Positions 54,825-64,000 of a stretch of DNA of 64,000 bases are shown here, one piece after another. The number at the start of each line of letters is the position of its first letter. The stretch's first letter is position 1. The stretch comes from Cedecea neteri NBRC 105707 = ATCC 33855. GTDB lineage: Bacteria; Pseudomonadota; Gammaproteobacteria; Enterobacterales; Enterobacteriaceae. Both the position numbers and the translations under genes were made by a program. The DNA lies in the NCBI RefSeq assembly GCF_001571265.1, contig NZ_BCTL01000008.1:1-64000 (forward strand). Reading direction: 5' to 3'. The notes beneath the pieces were generated by a model. That model ran no database searches. It was not told where the DNA came from and saw nothing but the letters and a program-made list of their open reading frames with translations.

Positions 54825-55352
54825 TCAGTTGTAAACCACGCTGAAGGTAGCGGTGGCGTTGGCCGGACCGGCGGTCACGGTTGCCGCTTTAGCCACATAG
54901 GCTGCGTTAAATTTCAGCGTGTTGGTGCCGGCCTGGCTCAGAGTGATGCTCTGAGAAGGCGTGAACAGCGGCAGGACGGAGTTGTCCGCGTTGCGGATCT
55001 GAATGCCTACGCCGGTTGCCACGCCAGCCCCTTGGGTCAGTTCCAGCGCAGAGTTGTCGCCCTGGTATGCGGTCCCGTCGAATTTCACGGTAGCGCTGGT
55101 CACGGTTGCCGGGCAGCTGGTCAGATCAATCTGGAAGGCCGTTGCACCCGCGGTGTCGCCCTGTGCCGCGAACGCGTTATCGCTTACCTGCCCCAGCGTA
55201 ACGGTCTGGCTGGCGCTGGCAGGGGAAACGGTGCAGGCCGCATCGATGATTTCGCCGTTAAACTGAATGGTGCCGTCGGCCGCGTTAGCCGTTGAAACTG
55301 CCGCCCCGCTGATAACGGAAAGTAATGCCAGAGCGTGTAATTGCTTTTTCAT
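54825..55352 (-). CDS. Type 1-like major pilin (FimA family)
   Basis: A 175-residue pilin with signal peptide (cut near TANA-ADG), FNGEIIDAACTVSPAS with the first Cys, a second Cys in DLTSCPATV, and a C-terminal strand ending ATATFSVVYN, the standard subunit-donor pattern. AGGAA precedes the ATG at 55352; an earlier in-frame ATG at 55385 is rejected. First gene of the operon; its promoter lies in the 530-base region shared with the second phosphorelay. Confidence 0.94.
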   Translation of the reverse strand: MKKQLHALALLSVISGAAVSTANAADGTIQFNGEIIDAACTVSPASASQTVTLGQVSDNAFAAQGDTAGATAFQIDLTSCPATVTSATVKFDGTAYQGDNSALELTQGAGVATGVGIQIRNADNSVLPLFTPSQSITLSQAGTNTLKFNAAYVAKAATVTAGPANATATFSVVYN

Positions 55353-55884
55353 AAAATGTAATTCCTGTGAATAAATGAAGTTCAACGCCGGACACCGTAT
55401 TAACCTTCCTGCATAACCGCATGGGTTTATGAAAGATGCGCATTCAAAACTTTTCGATAAAGAAAAGGCAGTGAGTTATCGGTCATTCCTGTATTAAGTT
55501 AGCAAGGCGGGTCACGCCGTAAATATTTATAAACTCCGCATTAGCACACGAGAGATTAACTAATACTCACTTTATATGAACCAACGTATATCCTTTGCAG
55601 CTCTTGGTGAATATACTCTCCGGTATATCCCCGCCTTGTGGAACTCACTATACGCTGGCTAAAGAAATAAACATTCAGAATGGCGTCAGACCGTTGTCGT
55701 CATAGTCATCAATGCCTGTCATCCCAGGACTACAAAACCACAATAAACCATTTAACACCATTAAAATCAGCATGTTATAAACAAAAAGAGAAAACGAAAA
55801 AGTCCCGCGCGTATTATTTTTGTATTGATATAAACGCCTGTTTTATGTCAGCCTTTATAGAGAAAACAAAATCGAGAGAAAATA
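55353..55884. other. Divergent regulatory region between the pilin and the second response regulator
   Basis: About 530 bases without a convincing gene; AT-rich towards the regulator. It must contain both promoters. Visible elements: an inverted repeat ATATAC-N6-GTATAT at 55611-55628 and a repeated GTATATCC at 55586-55593 and 55623-55630. No recombinase gene and no long inverted repeats of a phase-variable fim switch were seen. Confidence 0.5.
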
Positions 55885-56508
55885 ATGGCAACCCTGTTGA
55901 TAATTGACGACCATCCGATGGCGCGGCTGGCTATTCGCATGCTGCTTGAAAAAGATGGCCATCACGTTCTGGCTGAATCCGGCGACGGCTCCGAAGCTTT
56001 TAAACTAATCCAAAAATTAATGCCAGAGATTGTCGTGGTGGATTTAGATATTCCGGGCCTGAGCGGTGTGGAATTAATAGAGAAATTAAGAAGCCATGAC
56101 TTCGCTGGTCGTTTATTAGTACTAACCGGGCGTGACGACGAGCATTATTTAAGCCGCTGCATGAACAGCGGTGCGGACGGCTTTGTCGGTAAAGGCAATA
56201 ACCTGGATGAATTACAGGATGCGGTCCGTGCGGTCGAGCGTGGCTATGGCTATTTTCCGCTGCGGCGCCAGACCAGCACCAAAAACGCCAGACCCGCCGG
56301 TGAAGTTGAGGCCGTCAAGCGGCTGTCAAACCGCGAGTTACAGGTGCTGCGCTACCTGAGTCGGGGCGTCAAGGTCATGGATATCTCCGAAAAAATGCAC
56401 ATCAGCAACAAGACGGTCAGCACCTATAAAACTCGTTTGATGACCAAGCTTCAGGTCAGCAACACTATGGAGTTGATTGATTTTGCGCGCCGCCACAGCC
56501 TGGACTAA
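55885..56508 (+). CDS. BvgA/EvgA-type response regulator, second system
   Basis: A 207-residue NarL/LuxR-family regulator: receiver with D53 (VVVDLDIPGLSG), IIDDHP at the start and a LuxR helix-turn-helix (LSNRELQVLRYLSRGVKVMDIS...KTVSTYKTRLMTKLQV). Close relative of the regulator at 48794 (roughly 45% identity by eye). The hybrid kinase gene follows by 4 bases, the evgA-evgS and bvgA-bvgS order. Its promoter region is shared with the fimbrial major pilin, so direct control of the fimbriae is likely (inference). Confidence 0.93.
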   Translation: MATLLIIDDHPMARLAIRMLLEKDGHHVLAESGDGSEAFKLIQKLMPEIVVVDLDIPGLSGVELIEKLRSHDFAGRLLVLTGRDDEHYLSRCMNSGADGFVGKGNNLDELQDAVRAVERGYGYFPLRRQTSTKNARPAGEVEAVKRLSNRELQVLRYLSRGVKVMDISEKMHISNKTVSTYKTRLMTKLQVSNTMELIDFARRHSLD

Positions 56509-56512
56509 GCCG

Positions 56513-59789
<3,277 letters not shown>

Positions 59790-59800
<11 letters not shown>

Positions 59801-60032
59801 CTTTCTCTAAATCGAGTAGCTCTTCCAGCGTCAGCATGTTGCTTTGCGCCACCGCGAGAGCATCGTCCAGCCCTTTATTGTAGAGGGCTGGCGCCATTTT
59901 TTTCACCAGCTCATCGAGGAAAAACTCAGCCTCGAATTGGCCTATCTGCAGGTCGTGTTTGTCTTCCAACCAGTCGGTGATGAAGTCGCTCAGCTTGCGG
60001 TAGTCCTCGGCGGGTAATTCAATCTTTTTCAT
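59790..60032 (-). CDS. DUF2164 family small protein
   Basis: An 80-residue acidic cytoplasmic protein, recognised as DUF2164 from its start (MKKIELPAEDYRKL), FEAEFFLDEL and NKGLDDAL. No function is known. Its start overlaps the stop of the flavin reductase gene (TAATG), implying coupled translation, and its end overlaps the kinase gene of the other strand. Confidence 0.8.
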
Positions 60033-60616
60033 TACGCCTCCACGCCCGGCACCACCAGCGACTCGCCGATGGCGTAGAACTGGCCGCCGGCAATGTAGTG
60101 CAGGCTGCGGTATTCCGGCGGTGAGGTTTCAAACGACCAGTGGCCGTTCTGGAATACCCGGCTGTCAGCCCAGGCACCGATAATTTCGCCGATGAAAAGA
60201 TCGTGCGCCTGGTGGTTATGAGGTTCAGGGATAAGTTTGCAGACCATCCAGGCCGTGCAGCCTGCAACAAGCGGCACGCTGTGCCCCGGCGCGCGGAACA
60301 GCTCCACGCCGGATTGCTCGAGCTTGTCGGGCATCTCTTTCAGGCTGTGAGTACCCAGAAAATGGGTCATGTTGAGCTGGGCGGCGCAGGGCACCTGAAT
60401 CACAAAGGTGCCGCTCTCTTCGATAAGCGCACGGGTGACGGTGATTTTATCCAGCACCACCATCAGTTTTGAGGGAGTAAAGTCCAGCGCACAAGACCAG
60501 GCGGCGGTCATCACATCGTCCACGCCATTATGGTGGGCAGACACCAGCACGGTTGGGCCGTGATTGATCAGGCGGTATGACTTTTCTAACGGCACTTCAA
60601 TGATATGTGGGTCCAT
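60032..60616 (-). CDS. Flavin reductase-like FMN-binding protein
   Basis: A 194-residue protein of the flavin reductase-like (FMN-binding split barrel) family: PTVLVSAHHNGVDDVMTAAWSCALDFTPSKLMVVL at the start and DLFIGEIIGAWADSRVF near the end. Such proteins bind FMN and reduce flavin or act as oxidoreductases. Transcribed with the DUF2164 gene, and 55 bases downstream of arnF on the same strand, so read-through from the arn operon is possible but not evident. Confidence 0.87.
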   Translation of the reverse strand: MDPHIIEVPLEKSYRLINHGPTVLVSAHHNGVDDVMTAAWSCALDFTPSKLMVVLDKITVTRALIEESGTFVIQVPCAAQLNMTHFLGTHSLKEMPDKLEQSGVELFRAPGHSVPLVAGCTAWMVCKLIPEPHNHQAHDLFIGEIIGAWADSRVFQNGHWSFETSPPEYRSLHYIAGGQFYAIGESLVVPGVEA

Positions 60617-60671
60617 ACTTCATATCCGGTTGTCATCAGGTAGCCGTCAGTTTGCCTGAACAATTAGCGCA

Positions 60672-61067
60672 TTACTTTTCCTTTTTGTGGCTTCGCTTGT
60701 GGGGCAGGCAAATCAGCACCAGGCCGACGAAAATCGCCGCTACGCCGATAAGCTTTTCCGGGCTAAATTCTTCATTGAGCCACGGCAGATTAATGGCCGC
60801 AAACCACACCAGCACGTAACTCAGGCTTAAAAGTGGGTAAGCCTTGCTGAGCGGAATACGCTTCAGCGCCATATACCAACAGCCCATGGAGAACGCATAG
60901 GCCGCCAGCCCGCACATCAGCGCCAGCAGGCCGTAGCCGCCAAACAGCACCGACATAGCAAATTCGAGGCTGAGCGAAGCAGGCGGGAACTGAATCATCG
61001 CCCATTTCATGCTGAGCTGCGCCCCGCTTACCAGCAGCACGCTCATTAACGCCCAGATATAGCCCAT
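60672..61067 (-). CDS. arnF: ArnF, undecaprenyl-phosphate-L-Ara4N flippase subunit
   Basis: A 131-residue four-helix membrane protein of the EamA/SMR type (E. coli ArnF 128). With ArnE it flips the aminoarabinose carrier lipid to the periplasmic face. Conserved segments: SGAQLSMKWAM and MALKRIPLSKAYPLLSLSYVLV. The ATG at 61067 overlaps the arnE stop; a longer frame runs back through arnE in another frame and is not used. Last gene of arnBCADTEF. Confidence 0.93.
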   Translation of the reverse strand: MGYIWALMSVLLVSGAQLSMKWAMIQFPPASLSLEFAMSVLFGGYGLLALMCGLAAYAFSMGCWYMALKRIPLSKAYPLLSLSYVLVWFAAINLPWLNEEFSPEKLIGVAAIFVGLVLICLPHKRSHKKEK

Positions 61068-61390
61068 CAGGCGTGCCCTCCCAGCGCGATAATCCCCAGC
61101 ATGATCAGTAACACGCCCAGCCAGTGGTGCGCCGAAATTCTCTCTTTCCAGATCCAGCGCGCGGCAAGAGTGACAAAGATAAAGTTCAGACTCAGCATAG
61201 GGTAAGCAATACTCACCTCGACGTGCTGGAGCACCAGCAGCCAGACGAGCATTCCCAGCCCCAAAAACATCACGCTCAGCCCAAGCCACAGCATCAGGTG
61301 GCGGCGCCCCGCCCCCTGAGCCGCCTGCTTCTGGCACAGCTGCCCGCCGCAGCTAAGCAAACTGGCCAGAACGATCAGCGCAATGTTCAT
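61067..61390 (-). CDS. arnE: ArnE, undecaprenyl-phosphate-L-Ara4N flippase subunit
   Basis: A 107-residue four-helix membrane protein (E. coli ArnE 111), partner of ArnF. Conserved [10 protein letters not shown] and [17 protein letters not shown] are present. Start overlaps the arnT stop by 4 bases and its stop overlaps arnF, so the end of the operon is tightly coupled. Confidence 0.93.
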   Translation of the reverse strand: MNIALIVLASLLSCGGQLCQKQAAQGAGRRHLMLWLGLSVMFLGLGMLVWLLVLQHVEVSIAYPMLSLNFIFVTLAARWIWKERISAHHWLGVLLIMLGIIALGGHA

Positions 61391-63048
61391 GGCTGTGCGT
61401 CGTACTCAAACAGAACGAAACGCCCGCTGTTGGCCCGATGGTCCGGCTCCGGCAGCTTCAGGTCATTAAGATCGCTATTGTTCGATACCAGCAGCATCAG
61501 CGACACTTTGCCCTGCTTGCGGTGTTCCGCCAGCCAGGATTCAAAGTCGGCGCCGCTAACATAGCGGTTAGACACATCCGGATAATCAAGGCCGTAGCGC
61601 AGCTCGCCCGCCTGATTATAAAGATTGATATCACTGCGCTTCAGCTCCCACGCAACCCCGGCGGCAATGCCCACGTTGTTGGTGAAGATATAACGACTGT
61701 CTTCCAGCTGCGGGCGCATTTCATGGATAAAAGCCTGCGGCTGCTTGGAGTTTTCCACTTTCGAAGGAATAACCACGCCCACCAACAGCGCCAGACCCAG
61801 CGGGCACAGCGCCGCCCAGTACCAGCGTTTCGCGGTCTGGCTCAGGGTCACAAGACCGAACAGCCCCCAGACAGCAAAGGCCACGCACGCCAGCACCACT
61901 TTCAGCGTTTCGTTGGCGGCATACACCGGATGTCTTGCCAGCCCCCACGGTGCAAGGAAGAAGGCCACGATAATCACGCAGACCGACCCAAACAGCAGGT
62001 TAATCCAGCCGTTTGCACGCAAAACAGCGGAACCACTTTTCGCCAGTTCAACCGCGTGGCGCGCCATCAGGATCGCCAGCGGCGCAAAGCACGGCAGAAT
62101 ATAGGTCGGCAGTTTGCCTTTCGCGATGCTGAAGAACACCAGCGGCATCACAACCCAGCCCAGCAGATAGAACGCACCGCCCTGCTCGCCCCGGTTTTTC
62201 CAGCCGCTTTTCAGCGCCCCAGGCAGCAGCGCCAGCCACGGCAGAGAACCCGCAATCAGGAACGGAATGTAGTACCAGAACGGGGCTTTATGCTGCGCGT
62301 CTTTCTCCGCGAAGCGCTGAATATGCTCCACCCAGAAGAAGTAGTGCCAGAAGTCAGGCTCGGCTTTCGCTATCGCAATCGCCCACGGCAGGGTAATTAG
62401 TACGGCGCTTAACACCGCCAGGGGCCCGAACAGAAGGACTTCTTTCCAACGTTTCTGTGCAATCACCCACGGCAGCACGCCAATCACCGGCACCGCAAGC
62501 GCCAGGAACCCTTTGGTCATCACGCCCATGCCGCAGGCGAGGCCCAGCAGCAGGTAGCCGCCGATTTTGCCGCCGGTGGTTTGCGCGGTACTGGCCAGCC
62601 AGAAGCTGCACATCGCCGCCGTCAGCCACAGGGTGATCATCGGATCGAGAACGGAATAAGTACCAATGCCATAGACCAGCAGGCAGGTAAGGAAGATAAC
62701 CCCGGCCAGCACCGCGATCGTTTTATCGCGCCACAGGCGGAACGCCAGCCAGTAAGTCAACAACGCGCTCAGGGTTACCGAAAATACGGAACCAAAACGC
62801 ACGGCAAAATTGTTATGACCAAAGATGAACTGGCTGATGTTATTGATCCAGTACCCCGCCACCGGCTTTTCGAAATAGCGCAGGTCAAGGAAATGAGGAA
62901 CGATCCAGTTACCAGACAGTAGCATTTCGCGGCTGATTTCAGCATAGCGCGTCTCATCCGGCTGCCACAGGTGACGAAACTCCAGCGGTACAAGGTAAAG
63001 CAAGGCAAAACAGACCAGAAGGGTCATTCCATATTTTGCAGATTTCAT
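61387..63048 (-). CDS. arnT: ArnT, lipid A aminoarabinose transferase
   Basis: A 553-residue GT83 family inner-membrane transferase (E. coli ArnT 550) with about 13 TM helices and a periplasmic C-terminal domain. The family start is clear: [20 protein letters not shown], with the catalytic-loop acidic residues D/E. It moves L-Ara4N from the lipid carrier to lipid A, reducing binding of polymyxin and cationic peptides. It starts 4 bases after the arnD stop. Confidence 0.96.
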   Translation of the reverse strand: MKSAKYGMTLLVCFALLYLVPLEFRHLWQPDETRYAEISREMLLSGNWIVPHFLDLRYFEKPVAGYWINNISQFIFGHNNFAVRFGSVFSVTLSALLTYWLAFRLWRDKTIAVLAGVIFLTCLLVYGIGTYSVLDPMITLWLTAAMCSFWLASTAQTTGGKIGGYLLLGLACGMGVMTKGFLALAVPVIGVLPWVIAQKRWKEVLLFGPLAVLSAVLITLPWAIAIAKAEPDFWHYFFWVEHIQRFAEKDAQHKAPFWYYIPFLIAGSLPWLALLPGALKSGWKNRGEQGGAFYLLGWVVMPLVFFSIAKGKLPTYILPCFAPLAILMARHAVELAKSGSAVLRANGWINLLFGSVCVIIVAFFLAPWGLARHPVYAANETLKVVLACVAFAVWGLFGLVTLSQTAKRWYWAALCPLGLALLVGVVIPSKVENSKQPQAFIHEMRPQLEDSRYIFTNNVGIAAGVAWELKRSDINLYNQAGELRYGLDYPDVSNRYVSGADFESWLAEHRKQGKVSLMLLVSNNSDLNDLKLPEPDHRANSGRFVLFEYDAQP

Positions 63049-63052
63049 CGGT

Positions 63053-63949
63053 TCACGACTCTATAAGTTGTTGGCAACCCAGCCAGCCTTCGCGGCCTGG
63101 GATTGTCCCGCGCACAATTTTGCCTCTCGGCAGCGTGGATAAATCGTCCGGCAGAAGCTCGCTCAGCGGGCAGAACTGAACCCCCTCGGCAGCGGCCATC
63201 GCCAGCAATTCACTAAAGGAATCTCGCATCACCATCCCTTCAACTTCGGCATGGATGGTGTAAACCGGTGTGCCGCCGTCCTGGTGAATTTTGTCCAGGA
63301 TAAAGCGGTTAAAGTTCTCTTTACTGACTTCGGTACCAATGACCTCGTCCCACGTAGGCAGCGTGACGGGGATTTGCACCGCAGCCTCGCTGCCGTTAGA
63401 CAGCACAGGGATAAACGGCGTGGTACCACGGCAGTCGCTGTTGTAGTGGAACGGGAAAGCGGCTTTCGCTTTAACCACGCGCTGGTCTGCACGCCAGCCC
63501 GCCACTGCCGAACAGCTTACGGGTTGCCCCACAATATTCTGCAGCGCATCCAACCCAAGGCGAATTTGCTGTTTGAGCTTGTCCTGCTCCCAGACGCCCG
63601 CCCAGGCCTGCCAGGCATGGTGATCCCAGGCGTGAAGGCCCACCTCATGGTGGTCCGCCGCCGCCGCGATAACCTCTGCGTTGCCTGCGCCAATCACGCG
63701 CCCCGGCCAGGCGGTGCCCGCCAGCAGAATGTCCCAGCCATACAGCGATGCCGCGTTGGAACGCAGCATCTTCCACAGGAATTTAGGCTTGATCAGGCGC
63801 CACAAGTGGCGCCCCATATTGTCTGGCCCAACGCTGAAGAAAAAGGTTGCCTGAGTCGAGTGTAAACTCAGCGTCTCCAGAAGGTTTGGCACCCCTTCAC
63901 GGGTGCCTCGCCAGGTGTCGACATCAATACGCAGGCCGACTTTTCTCAT
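63053..63949 (-). CDS. arnD: ArnD, carrier-lipid Ara4FN deformylase
   Basis: A 298-residue polysaccharide-deacetylase-family enzyme (E. coli ArnD 296). [18 protein letters not shown] begins the protein with the catalytic D, and [14 protein letters not shown] carries the metal-binding His. It removes the formyl group from undecaprenyl-phosphate-Ara4FN before flipping. Start overlaps the arnA stop (ATGA). Confidence 0.96.
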   Translation of the reverse strand: MRKVGLRIDVDTWRGTREGVPNLLETLSLHSTQATFFFSVGPDNMGRHLWRLIKPKFLWKMLRSNAASLYGWDILLAGTAWPGRVIGAGNAEVIAAAADHHEVGLHAWDHHAWQAWAGVWEQDKLKQQIRLGLDALQNIVGQPVSCSAVAGWRADQRVVKAKAAFPFHYNSDCRGTTPFIPVLSNGSEAAVQIPVTLPTWDEVIGTEVSKENFNRFILDKIHQDGGTPVYTIHAEVEGMVMRDSFSELLAMAAAEGVQFCPLSELLPDDLSTLPRGKIVRGTIPGREGWLGCQQLIES

Positions 63950-64000
63950 GAAGCAGGATCCGTCAGCTCTACGGTTTTCAGGAAGAAGTCCAGCGTTTCG
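63946..64000 (-). CDS. arnA: ArnA C-terminus, truncated by the window edge
   Basis: Only the last 18 codons are visible ([17 protein letters not shown] then stop), matching the end of the bifunctional UDP-glucuronate decarboxylase/formyltransferase ArnA of E. coli. Its TGA overlaps the arnD ATG. The rest of the operon (arnB, arnC) should lie beyond the right edge. Confidence 0.9.
   Translation of the reverse strand, partial: ETLDFFLKTVELTDPAS

Noticed and set aside
55353-55884. Invertible fim-switch-type promoter
   Set aside because: No recombinase gene nearby and no long inverted repeats a few hundred bases apart were found.
55680-55907. 75-codon open frame overlapping the start of the second response regulator
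   Set aside because: No ribosome site, Lys/Cys-rich unstructured translation, and it overlaps the true regulator start in another frame.
61438-62400. 320-codon open frame antisense to arnT
   Set aside because: Low-complexity, Arg/Gln/His-rich translation typical of an antisense shadow.

Overview
The window reads as chromosome from an Enterobacteriaceae bacterium of the Enterobacter/Cedecea/Lelliottia kind. Coding sequence is GC-rich with short intergenic gaps. Many products are close to E. coli or Salmonella proteins I recognise (PgaABCD, CueP, BtsT, YjiX, YjiA, BtsSR, ArnA-F). The genus cannot be fixed from the sequence alone. No tRNA, rRNA, CRISPR array, insertion sequence or prophage was recognised.

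Layout. 1-2.8 kb: C-terminal half of a trimeric autotransporter adhesin, a following lipoprotein and a DUF4019 protein. 2.9-7.9 kb: a TetR-controlled RND efflux pump with a matched pair of palindromic operators. 8-10.2 kb: MesX-MesD, a folate-independent methionine synthase pair. 10.2-18.4 kb: small regulator/enzyme units (glutathione peroxidase; LysR + metallo-beta-lactamase-fold hydrolase; LysR + D-threonine-aldolase-like enzyme; O-methyltransferase; a 55-residue zinc ribbon; TetR + AbrB-family membrane protein). 18.4-24.7 kb: pgaABCD for the biofilm polysaccharide PNAG. 25.3-26.5 kb: a LuxR-type regulator with a pseudo-receiver and copper-induced cueP. 26.6-31.8 kb: a class 5 (alpha-type) chaperone-usher fimbrial operon. 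32.5-38.3 kb: pyruvate transporter btsT, yjiX and yjiA, with their own sensor pair btsSR convergent beside them. 38.8-41.4 kb: a second MetNIQ-like ABC importer. 41.5-46.2 kb: MFS exporter, old yellow enzyme and SnoaL-like protein, divergent from LysR and a P-loop kinase. 46.3-59.8 kb: two complete BvgAS/EvgAS-type phosphorelays bracketing a type 1-like fimbrial operon with duplicated tip adhesins. 59.8-64 kb: DUF2164, a flavin reductase and the distal part of the arn lipid A modification operon.

Theme. Much of the window is surface and envelope biology: one autotransporter, two fimbriae, PNAG and aminoarabinose-modified lipid A, with dedicated sensing beside it. The most unusual block is 46.3-59.8 kb. 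The gene for one response regulator runs convergently into the last adhesin gene, and the other shares the fimbrial promoter region, which suggests (inference) two-input control of one adhesin operon. Several palindromic operators were located by eye (two TetR systems, CueR, FNR-like, CRP-like, BtsR-like). All regulator-site pairings are predictions.
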